Assembly (NCBI GenBank): GCA_905250075.1
Contig: CAJNOP010000188.1
Coordinates: 273,390 to 337,389, forward strand
DNA: 64,000 nucleotides
Reading direction: 5' to 3'
Source: Rotaria sp. Silwood1
Taxonomy: Eukaryota; Rotifera; Eurotatoria; Philodinida; Philodinidae
Shown here: one piece after another, positions 36,635 through 49,600 of the stretch
Layout: the number at the start of each line of letters is the position of its first letter
Numbering within the stretch: the stretch's first letter is position 1
Notes under the pieces: model-generated
The model's database searches: none
What the model saw: only the letters and a program-made list of their open reading frames with translations
What the model was told of the DNA's origin: nothing
Made by a program: the position numbers and the translations under genes

Positions 36635-39600
36635 TTTATATTTTCATCTAGAAAAAAAACAGAAATTTAACTTATTGATGCATAAAATATTTGTATGCAT
36701 CTGTTCTCGGCATTCTGGATTAGATTTCCTGTTCTTGTTCATCAAAACAAATCTCTATTTCATCGACTCTTCACTATTCAGAGGAAAAGAAAGAGAAAAA
36801 TTCTCAATACACTCTAAGTCTAACTAACAAAGATAATCATTTCTATATATTGAACAATAAAATTCTTTTGATTAAATAAAAGAGTACTTGCCACAAAAAC
36901 ATAATATTAATTCAATCTGTCATATATATATACATGTCTATTAAGTCTTCGTTGTTTTGAATACAAAACAATTTTATTATGGATTATACGACAGATGTTT
37001 TGTCTTAGTTTTTTTTTTTTACAAAAATAATATAGACATTAGGAAACTTCATTCATTTAGGAAGTATAGTGAACAAGAAGAAGCATATTCCCAATAGAGC
37101 CTGGGCTAAATATTTCATTTGTTGCTCATTCATGCTATTGATATAGAAGACAAAAACGAACAGACTAATATTTATATATTCACAATCAAAAAAAAATTTT
37201 CTTCTCTAATAACAAATACAGATCATATACATGCAAATAGTTATTTGCGTATAAGCTTTTTATCTCTGATCGTGCCGAGTTCTTTTCTAAGTTCGATAGT
37301 GCAAAATAAATCTCTAATTGAAAGTGACACGTACACAGAATGATATACATGCATCGTCTAGTTCTTTTTTTTTATGATAAATAAGTTCTCTCATTTTGAA
37401 CTATAGAAGTTGTAATCGATCGAGAATAAAATAAATAAAAAAAAAAAAATATATATATATATAGATATTCATCTATTTTCCTAGGAATAGAAAATAATAA
37501 AAGGCTCTTCGTTTGTATAATTTAATGTAAATAGTTATCTATAAAAAAGACCTATAGGCATAAAAAAAGTCATCATACCCTCAAGATCATATAGATAATA
37601 AATTTCTCGATCGCTATAAAAAAAAACTAATATTCATTGACATCGAATAATTCTTTTTTCTATGGAATATAGCAAAAATTATCATACCGACTTACACATT
37701 AATAACTTGTATTTTTTTCTTTAAAAAAGTTTCCTGAAAATTTTCATGTTCGATAATTTATTCCTTGTCAGAACAAAAAGGTTTAATATAAAATAGTTCG
37801 TGAACTGCATACTATGATTAGAGTCATAGTAAATTTAGAATGAATCTTCAAACGAATCTATTTATTCTGAACTTCATTGGAGAAAGTTGAACAAAAAAAA
37901 AAAGGCAAAGGTTCATAAATCAATATTTTGATTAAATGTTATTTGTTTGATTTTTCCTACGATTGATGTATATTAATAAAACAATAATAATATTTTTAGA
38001 AATGATGGGTCTGGTTTGCGTCATGTTTTATATCGTGATGTTTTTTTAGAATAAAAGAATTCGATTTATCTTATGATGAGAACTTTTTTTACCTTGACAA
38101 GTTCAATATACATCTGTTTTAGTCACGTATTGAATTTTGAATTTTTACTAGCAATGATAGAAACTTTAAAAAGTCATTGAAATTATTGTATTCGACATTC
38201 GATAGAATCATCTATTACTTATTCTTTTTTGTTGAATAAATGAATTATGATCAGTTATGAGATTTAAAGAATTTTACACTACGTCTTAGACATCTATTTG
38301 AGTAATCGCGATCTATGTTTACTGTCAGAAATGATCCTCTTATTAGTGTCAATCTTTCTTTTTGTCTCATTTGAATAAGAAACAATTATTTTACTCACTT
38401 CAGACTATTTTTCTTCTGAAAAAGACATCAAATCTTTGATGAATATATATTCTGTCAACAGTTAACAAAAAAAAAAAAATTGTTTCTCAAGTAAATGACA
38501 GTAGAAAAAGAAACGAGGTAACCACTTGCCATCGTCTATCTGTCTGGATGCATTTGCAATGAACGTGCTGTTTTATATTTGTATCTGGGTTTGTCTTTTC
38601 TTTTCTGTTTGAGAAATGAGCACAACTAATAGTGTCTTCCGTTTTTCTTCGTAATTACTAATGTATTACTTGCCGTACATCAGTCATGCTTAATGATCAA
38701 ATACAATTTATCGTCTAGATAATATACATAGGGTTAACTATAGCTTTCAATTTGCTTCACACGACATTAAATAACATTAAAGAAAAACCGGATATCATAA
38801 ACATCTATACATTTACTTATTTGTTTTCATTTTTATACTAGTATTACTAATTAAGGTGCTCTTTGAACTGAGTTCACAAAATATTGTAAGACAAAATTTT
38901 CAAATTAAAAGTTTTCAGAATCCGAGGAAAAAAATTCTATAAATATATATGTGTGGGTGTAATGCGTTCACTAATAGAACAACAATAAGCAAGTAAAAAT
39001 AATAGATTAATTATTACTGATAATAATATAAACACGCTATGGTGATTCAAGACAAAATGACTTTACAGATACTGATTATAATAGATCTATCTCTCTTTCA
39101 ATTATTAAAATGCTATTTTTTGATTGTACACACTTATATATTGTCATTATATAACGAAGTACAATGTTGTTTACTATACTGTAGTAATGAACAAGTGGTT
39201 TATTAGGTTTTTTTTTCAAATGATTTAGTAGAAGTCTACCTTTAAACAAGCTTATAGTACTAGATTATAATAATAATAAGATCGAACATTAACTAAATTA
39301 ACTTTCAACTATAAATATATCTTTTAACGATAGAATTACTTAAAAGGAACAATAGTGCTATTTTTACTCCATTTTTCTTCAAAAAGAAAAAGAAAAATCT
39401 CGCGAGATTTTATTGTAATTCTCTTAGCAATGAATAGATCAATACAATAATTGTTTTATATAAATTCTATAGATTAATTAGAATTTTTTATTCAGTATCA
39501 TAATTATTCTTAAGAACGAACAATATAGCATATATTTGTTCAACTAATGTGTCATATTTCTATTAATAACTTACTCTATTAAAATTATCATATGAATGCA

Positions 39601-40681
39601 GATCTGTTGTCTTTTCTAGAAATGTACCTGCTCAGTATATCATGACCCAAACATGTATAAAATTTGTCATTTGAGTGCAATTGGATTTAAATTTTCTTTT
39701 TCTTTTTTATGTAATCAATATCAAGTACAAACGAGAACATTCGCTTTTAAATATTAAAAGTTGTTGAATTTTCTTGATTTTTTTTTGACAGTAATTGATA
39801 CTTCATCAGAAAAATAGAGATTTATGGAACCCGTGTTACGCTCATATTGTCGTTTAGAACTATAGTCTTTTGTTTTCCAATAGAGAAACAGAATGTTCGT
39901 GGGTAATATATTTGGTCTTAATGGCATAATTTTATTATTCTTTTTAATTAATGTGAAAGGAGTTTTTCCAAATGAATAACTTTACTTATTTTTTCTTTTT
40001 ATTAGACAATGTTTCAATGCAAGCAAACGCTTTATAGTTTTCTTTGTAAGTATTTAAGCATTGTTCATTTCATTATTTATATTCTTTGCCTGACGTTATT
40101 CATAGATTGATAAGATATTCCATTCTGTTATGATCGAAATTTTTTCTATATGATTAGATCAGTTTAACATTTACAGGATTAAAATAAATGTCATGTTATT
40201 TTATTGTCTCTTGAGTATAATTTGTTGTTTACTCAATGATTCAAGAAAATATTTTCGACTGTGATGATTTTTATTCTTTTGTAGATAAGGTTTTTATTAT
40301 TTATTTTACAACAACAATCATACTATATATATTGAAAGTGCCGATTGATTTTGAAGAGTTATTATTAAATTAATTTTGTTTTTGACATTAAGTGCACATA
40401 TGTTCAAGAATAATTCTTGTATAATTTGCTGACAGGTTCATGTTTTTATCCAACGAAAGTAATACTTAACAACTGTTTTACTAGTTTATTTTACAAAGAA
40501 TGTCATTCTATTATTTGAAAGCACGTAGAAAAATGTGTTTTTTTTTTGTTCTGTTAGTGATAAAAGTACAAGTGCATGACGTTTTTTTTGATATTTTAAC
40601 ATAAAATTATCAAGATTTATCTCTGAATAATTGATTTTATTATAATAATAAGAAAAAAACAAAACAAAACATAAACGATAA
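36635..40681. other. Intergenic, no gene seen
   Basis: About 4 kb between the GPCR start and the INPP5F 3' end. It has A-tracts, a TA microsatellite near 37449-37462 and scattered poly-T. The open frames at 37119-37343 and 40486-40860 are low-complexity or overlap the INPP5F last exon in another frame. No element with clear terminal repeats was found. Confidence 0.4.
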
Positions 40682-43600
40682 TTATTTCTGTTCATTATTA
40701 GGTGTATAAATGAGAGTGAGATCAGGAGAAGACAAAAGAAAACATTTTGTTTGACATTGTATAGAAGATAAATCTTTTTTTCGTTCATCAAATTTTTCTT
40801 GTAATATTTTTTTTCTATTATTTTCAAATGTTGGTGATGCACGATCATTATCTCCTTCAATTTTTATTGTACCAGATAGAATTAATGATGGACTTTCACC
40901 AATAACTTTTAATAATGATGTTACTTTTTCATTTATTGGTAATTGTTTTGCTAACAAATAAAATTAAAAAAAAAAAATTTTACTTTAAAAAACAACAAAA
41001 AAAAAAAAACCTTGTGTTGTTAATTTGTTAATTGTAGGAACTGCTTGTCGAGAAACCATCGATGAGAATCGTGAACCAAAATCTTTTATTTTATTAATTG
41101 TTGCTTTACTATTTGATGTTTTAACATCACTTATTGTAGCAAGTGGTGGCATATCTGTTGCAGAAAAACTCATTCGTTTTTGAAATGGTTCAACATCATC
41201 TGGTAAACTGTTCATTCTATATAGAATTATCAAAAAAAGAAAATATGTATTATAGAAATAGAAATAGAAAAAGAAATCAAACAAATCAATTATCAATCAA
41301 TGAAATCAATATTTACTTACAAAATTAAATTACTACTATAATAGTTTAAATTATCTTTAAGTTTTCAATTTGATTAGAGCAAAAAGAAATATATATATAT
41401 ATACGTTTATTACCTATTTAATTTTTTTTCTTTGAGTTCAAGTGATTTTTCTACAAAAGCATTAACAATTGATACAATCATTTGACCAATTGTTCTCATA
41501 TAATCTAAATTAATTTTTATAAAATTGATAAGAATAAAAAAAAACAACGAACGAAATAAATTACCATTAATTTGTTCAATATCTTTAAGAAACATAACTG
41601 TTGTATTAAAAACTTGAACATTGGTACCACGAAATTGATGATAATAACCAGTTGTTTGTTCTTCTTTCGTAAAATGAATACGTAGTGTCCATGAACTACC
41701 TGGTGGTGATAAAGGATTTTCACCTAAAAATTATTTTTAGTTTTTTTTATCAAAGACATTTAGATTTTTTATTTAATTTAAAAAAATAAAATTCAACGAA
41801 CCCACTTCAATACTATTTATAGATGTTAATGGAGTTTCTTTAAATGAAACAACTTTTTGAAATGTTTCATCATAACTAAATATAAAATATTTTATTTTAA
41901 ATAAAAAAATCAAAATCAAAAATTTTTACCAAGCAATAAAATATCGAGTAGATGTAAGAACGAGAACACAATCAGGTTCGGTTTGTTCAATTAATACTCT
42001 TAAAATAAAACAAGATTTCTTATTTATTCGTATAAATCTAATTATTATCGATTTTTTTTCTTTTTTTGTTATTAAAAATCGATTATAATCCATTAATCTA
42101 AAAAAATTTGGATTATACGAATGTCATTTTACTCCAGTTTTCAATCACAAAATAAAAAACGAACCTAATTAGAGTTTAGTTCTTTGTGAACTGTTTCAAC
42201 CCCCATATATATTATCTATTCATTGATTTTAACCTATTATTACTTGTCAGTCTATTTTAATCTATGATTACCTGTTCATCAATTTTATTCTATTTTTACT
42301 TTTTAATCACTTCTAATTTATTATTATCTTTTCATGAATTTTAATCGGTTATTACTTGTCAGTCTATATTAATCACATATATCGTAAACAAAAGTAATTT
42401 TCTCAAGATTCGAATGTAAACTACCTAATTGTTCATGATTATTTGAATTGATCGTATTCACAAACTATAAAACTATTCATGAAGTACCGTTAATCAAATA
42501 TAGTAAAATTTAAACTCTCACATACATATGAATTATTTCATATTGAAAAATGGCATAATTACATCAAGAATTACTTTCAATAGAATTATTTTGGAAAAGA
42601 TTTTTTTTTCATTTCTCATGATAAATCAGATTAAANNNNNNNNNNNNNNNNNNNNNNNNNNNNNNNNNNNNNNNNNNNNNNNNNNNNNNNNNNNNNNNNN
42701 NNNNNNNNNNNNNNNNNNNNNNNNNNNNNNNNNNNCTGATCACGAATATCGCTGTCTGAAAGTTCAAAAATGTAGTGCTGAACAATTAGACCATTTTTTC
42801 GTATATGCGTATTTTGAGGTCCAAACCGGATTTTTGAACCTCCTTTCGCATGTAATAGTCTCTAGGAGGTCTAGAAAAGCATTTTTAGGTGCAAAATTCC
42901 AAGCTCTATCGGCATCTGGATGAATGAAGGCCATCCGAAATGCTTAACTGCTTATAACGGCGAAATACGACCAAAATCTCGATAGGATGAGCATGGGCAT
43001 CCCTCTTTCTAGAGTTTCCAGTGCACTGAACGCTTTTGAACTTCAGTGAGACTATGTCAATTCGATGCAGTTTTTCATGCTCTATCCAAATATGAACTCG
43101 AAAAGATTTAAAAAGGCCGGCATCAGGTCGAAAATCATGATATACCAGTAAAATTCCTTATTTTCCCTCGTATATCGAGATTTCGACCACTAAAACTTAA
43201 ATTTCATACAAAATAAATACGATATTCGGAATCAGCATCAAAATCTGCATCAGGTAACATGTATTTTGTCAAAAAATATTTTTCATGGAAAATTCGACCT
43301 GTGGGGGACCTCAGGGCAAAATTGAGTATACAGAGCTGAGGTCCCCTACAGGTCGAATTTTTGACGAAAAATGTTTTTTGACAAAATATATGTTGCCCGA
43401 TGCAGATTGTGATGCTGATTCCGAATATCATGTTTATTTTGCATGAAACCTAAGTTTTAGTGGTGAAAATCTCGATATAAGAGAGAAAATAAGGAATTTT
43501 GCTAGTATAGATTTTCGACCTGATGCCGGCCTTTTTTAATCTTTTCGAGCTCATATTTGGATAGAGCATGAAAAACTGCATTGAATTGACATAGTCTCAT

Positions 43601-46600
43601 TTAAGTTCAAAAGCGTTCAGTGCACTATAAATACCTGAAAAGAGCCTGTACGCTTAGTATACTGAAATTCTGCCCGTATATTGCGTTTTTTGACCTGATG
43701 CCGGCCTTTTTGAATCTTTTCGAGTTCATATTTGGATAGAGCATGAAAAATCGCATCGAATCATTACAATCTCACTTAGGTTAAAAAGCGTTCAGTGTAC
43801 TGGAAACTCTAGAAAGGGGGATACCCATGTTTATCCTATCGAGATTTTGATCGTATTTCGCCGTTATAAGCAGCTAAGCATTTTGGACGGTCTTTAATCA
43901 TCCAGATTCGGACAGAGCTTGAGATTTTGCATCTAAAAATGCTTTTCTAGACCTCTTAGTGACTATTACGTGCAAAAGGAGGGTCAAAAATTCGGCCTGA
44001 ACCTCAAAATCCCAATATAGGAAAAAGGGTCTAATTTTTCAGCACTACATTTTTGAACCTTGAGATAGCGATATTCGTGATCAGCGTCGTTGACTTGTTA
44101 GTTCTAGTCACTTTTAAGAAAAAAATTTCGAAAAAAATTTTTGTCGCATCCCCCTAGGGGGGTACGGAGGTCAAAAATCCGGAAGTCATTTCAAGGGAAA
44201 TGATTGTGCTAGATTTGTAGCCCATATCAATCTTATAACACTCATATAGTTATTTCTTGAAAATATTTTGGGCCGAAAAGTGACCTTAACGCCACTGGTC
44301 CTTTCTTTTTCAAAATTTTCCATACTTCTTAATGATCTATTAAAATATTATTATGATTAGCGTTAAACCATTACAATTCCATCCGGTTTTTCGTTGAGTT
44401 TTGACGTTGATAAAAAAAAAAACTTTTCTTTACTTTACAATCTACGTCAACTACTTTAGTCAGAACAACACATATTTTCATCATCACTATGCTTTATTTT
44501 TATGTTGTTTATTGACAAAAGTACGGTGTAAGTTGGATATTTTATCGCTTTCTTTTTCTCTGCTTTTATTCTACTAGTTATTGTCATAACAGTCCACATG
44601 GCATCATCAACAATATCATCCAAAGTCTTATGTGTTGTGTGCAATAAAGGAAAAGGAAGTTTCAAATGTGAAGGATGTTTACGCATGTTTTGTCCAAAAC
44701 ATTCAAATGATCATCGAAATGATTTGAGTAAACAATTAGAAGAAATTGTTGTAGCACGTGATCTTATACAGCAAACTCTTATTCAACAAATGGAAGATCC
44801 TCAACAACATCCTCTGGTAAAAAAAATTAACCAATGGGAACAAGAATCTATTGTCAAAATTCGCCAAGCAGCAGAAGAAGCTAGAAATAGATTAATCAAG
44901 ACTACTACTGAGTATACAAATGATCTTAAAAAAAAGCTGAACAATTTATCTGATGAATTACGACAGAGTCAAGAAGATAATGACTTTATTGAGACTGATT
45001 TACAACAATGGATACAAAAATTAGAAGAACTAAAAAAAGAACTTCATAATTCAACAACTGTTACTATTCAAGAAGATTCTACTCCACTTGTTTCCAAGAT
45101 TCTTATTGGCAATCAAAATACATTTGATGTATTCGAACGTGTTTGTGGTACTGCTGAAATAAAAGAAAATGGTTGTCTTGTTGTGAAAAATAATTCATCT
45201 AAACACACAGAAATACGTGGACAAAACGAATATAATACTGGAAGACACAAAGTTTCTTTCCGAATCGAACAATTAGCTTCAGGCGGATGGATCTTTTTTG
45301 GAATCATTTCGAAAGCAGAACCTATGCAAACATCTTCGTATAGTTCGCCGTCGACTCATGGCTGGGCGACTCATTATCAAATGTACGTCGGTGGTCAACA
45401 TAGGCAAGAACAAAGCAGTAATATTATTCAAAACGATACTGTTATATTGTCAATTGACTGTGATCAACGAAGAATAGAGCTGAAAAATGAACGAACAAAT
45501 CACATTATGCAAATGTCTATTGACATCAACAAATGTCCATTTCCATGGCAACTTCATCTTAATCTTGGTACAGCTAATACTCATGTGCGCATTCTAAACT
45601 CATTCAATTAAGACTTGATTTTTACTCTTGTCGCCTCAATTTTTGCTAATGAACAATTTTCGTTTACTTTCCCACATGTGTTTCGAGACGAAATGAGTTG
45701 TCAACAACAATCTTTGAATTATTTTTTTAATGTAAAAGACTATACTCAAATGTCAAAACAAAATGTTTTTAAAGAGAATTAACTATTTAGTATCAATTCG
45801 AAACCCAATTGATTAGATATCATTTCTTATGGTCTTACATGATTTCTCCGTTGGATAAGACATGATAAAATTTAAATTACTTGTCTATATCAAAAAGGAA
45901 AAAGTAATGATATGATTACTTTGATTATTGATTCTAATAAAGAACAATTCAAATGGAAATTTGTCCAATGTTTAGTAACATTAAAAAATGTCTATTTCTA
46001 TGAGAAGCTTTATATTAGTCTGTTTAATCGATCTTCTTCGATGTGCATTTTACAATTATCTGATTAGAAATCTGTTTTTATCAATTAGTTTCCATTTATA
46101 GTGAACGAAATTTCGGAATACAATATATAAATTGTAAATAAATATTTATGGAAAATGAATTCTTCGGTTTAATTACCATTGACACTTATCAATGAGTAAA
46201 ATGAGGGATATTTTCTATATTTTAGATAATTAAACTCATACTTCAAAAGGATTGTTTTTCTAGACATTTTCGATCACAATAATATAATGATTCTACACAT
46301 AAGGCACGCTGATAGTTTTATTTAACAAAAAACAATGTAATTCTGATATTTAATATATCATTTCAGAAATATAGAAACGTTTCTTCTTCAATCAATTGAT
46401 TATAATTACGATAAAATTCGTTTTTGAATTGACTCGTATTATTTGAAAACCAACTAAAATATGTTCTGATTTCTATATTACCTATTATCATTTATATTTT
46501 CTTACAAACGTTTTTTTACTGATTATTGGAGTTTCGCATCTGTCATTACTAAAAGTATCTTTAGTCATTAGAATTTTGTTCTTCATTTGTTAACATATGG

Positions 46601-49600
46601 TTTGTCTTCGTAAACAAACATTTAAATAATTTCATAAGTATGATCTTTATTTTTAAAATTCATTTTTATTACTCTTATTGATACCAACGAGTTTCTTTTT
46701 CTAGAAACGAATCAATCTAGGGCTATGAAGGACAATAATAAGACTAATCAAGATAGAATAACTCAAAATTCATTTGGAACAAAAATCTCAAATTCAGCAC
46801 TAATTATTTCTTCGAATTTGTTCGTTGCTATATTCTTAGATGAAATAAAAAATTTCTATCGATATTAGGCATATTATTGTAAGTGATATACGAAGTACTT
46901 TTATTTTAATTCAAATTTCATAGTATAAACAAGTTTCTAACGATAATATTCGTTTTTTATATTAATTTTCATAGCAAATTGCATTGTTTCGAAGCTTATG
47001 TAATATTATCTAGATTCTTTCGCTGTATAATAGAATCTATAATATTGTTTTTCTTTACTTAACGATTTACATTGACTACTTTACTCAAAACAAAATCATT
47101 TTTATCATCAACTTCCTTTCCTATTATACTGTTTATTGACACAAGACAGGTGTATGTTGGAAATTTTAACATTTACTTCATTCTTGTTTTATTTAACTAG
47201 GTATCGTCATACTGCTCTACATGCTGGCATCATCAGGCAAAATTTTATGTATTATATGTAATAAAAGCAAAGGAATATTCAAATGTGAAGGATGCTCATG
47301 AATTTTCTGTCCGAAACATTCAATTGATCATCGAAATGAACTTGGTAAACAATTCAAAGAAATCGAAGTGAAACATGACTCTATTCAACAAATACTTATT
47401 CAACGGACAGAAGATCCTAAGCAACATTCTCTACTAAAGAAAATTGATCAATGGGGAAAAGAATCTATTGTCAAAGGTTGTTTCTTTCCGAAGCGAACAA
47501 TTAGTTTCAAGTGGATGAATCTCTTTAGAAATCATCTCAAAAACAGAATCTATCAATTTAGATTCGTATTATTCGCGATCGAGTTATGGCTGGTCAAATC
47601 ATAATCAAATCTATGTTGGTGGAAATGATGAAGAATGTAAAGAAAATATCGAAATCATCGAAAACGATACTATTACATTGTTGATTGACTGTGACCAAAG
47701 AAACATTCGACTCCAAAATAATCGATTGAATCGCACTATAGAGCAATTGGTTGATATCAATAAATGTTCATTTCCATGGCAAATTCATCTTAATCTTTAC
47801 GCAGCTGATACTCATGTACGGGTTCTCAGTTTATCCAATTAAAATTCGATTTTCTTCTCTTTTTTCTATAGTTTTGTAAGTTTATCACTTTTGTTTGTTT
47901 TCATATCGAAGTTTAAAGATGAAATGAGTGCTAAACTATAATTATTGTGTTTGACTCTAATAGTGTTTTTGTTTTAATGAAAAAGTTTACTAAAATGTAA
48001 AAAAAAAATGTTTTTAAAGAAAATAAACCGTTCTCTTGGTTTTCATAGAAACCTAAAGAGCTTTTATTTTCTATAAGTTTTCTAATTGTTCTATTAACTT
48101 TGATTTATGTCTTTGGATATTAGAACATCTTGTTAATGGTTATTTTTAGAATCGGCTTTGTTTTATAATTTTTTAAAAACATAATCTTTGAATAATTATC
48201 CTCCATTAAGATGTTATAAAACAAATAATTTTCATTGTAAATGTTCGATAAATAGATACATAGAGCATATTAAAAGCTTTTTTCTCTGCTCTTCTTACAG
48301 CATTGATATCAGTGTAACTATTCGGATGCATAATTTCAGACTTAAAGGTCTTATAGCTCATTGTATTTTTACATTTCTCATATATATATTTTAAATTCTC
48401 ATGGAAACACTTTCGAAGTATGTTTTTCAGATAATTTTCATATCACTTTAGGCCAGTCTTGCTCGATGATCCCTATAGGGATCATTTAATAAATATCTAG
48501 TTTTCTCTGATCATGAGATATTTAGAAACAGATTTTATATCACCCTGAAATGTGATGTAGTGACTCATTGGATTTTTCCTACTGGTCACTATTTATGTAT
48601 GTTGGAATTTTCTAAGTTTCATGTGTCCTTTCTTAATATGTGTTTCTCTCAACTTCCGTTGGAAATTTCCATCCCATTGTATATGTATATATATATATAA
48701 TTATATGATCGTTCTTGTTATAGTTGTTGTTCTTCTTCAGTTTCTTTCTCTTCATCGTGACTGAATTACTGTTTCTGTTATATTTTCTTCATTTCTCAGG
48801 TATAATTAAACTAGAGAACCTAACCTTAAATTCCGATCTTCTAACATACCTTCCAATACGTGACATGAAGACTATCTATTATGAATTGCAAAATAATCAT
48901 CTGAATTGAATCCCTACTAGAAAAAACAATTTTTGAAGTGTATGTACGTATATTTTATCCCAAAAAGATTTGAACATTTTAAAAAAACCAAAGTCTGTGC
49001 AGTCGACTCTTGGAAAGCAAGAATAGTTTTTCATCTGAACTAATGGGTTTGTGAAATGATAGAGCTTTTTATGCTCTATCATACTACATACTCAAAATTT
49101 TGAAGAAGAACATATCGACAGATTCTAATGATCAGCTGTAGAATTTTCGGTTTTTCAACATGTACACATCTTTTTGGAATACTTTCTCTGGTTGAATTTG
49201 CCGAATAGATAAGTATTATGTTCAGCCACATTCATATGCATAGTATACGATGTGAATGTCATATTCATGCACTAACATGAATGATGTTATCGTATCTGAT
49301 TGGTTTTTTAATTTCAGAACGTTTTTTACATGAAAAAGAATAACTAATGCCTTACATATTTCATAAATTGACGCTTGATTATTTCGAGTCAAACGTATAT
49401 TAAGAGCAAGAGGATTAATGTTGTTGAGCGAATGGTTCGTCCGAACCCTTAGGATCAACCAGGGCCAAGAAAAGCTTAATAACATCATTCAAAGAGAACA
49501 AGACTCAATCACTAAAATTCATCAAAAAACTACAAAAAAATTAAAAATCTAAATCTTAACTGGATCGATCATTTTGAGAAAATGTCAAAATATATCACGA

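Noticed and set aside
42528..42923. 131-codon open frame
   Set aside because: It spans the N gap and enters the palindromic element; the frame is an artefact of untranslated N.
43204..43431. 75-codon minus-strand frame at the palindrome centre
   Set aside because: Generated by the inverted repeat itself; the translation reads into its own complement.
48188..49488. Several 60-88-codon frames on both strands
   Set aside because: Low-complexity, overlapping, and inside the spacer between B-box/SPRY copies; no family signature apart from the relic listed separately.
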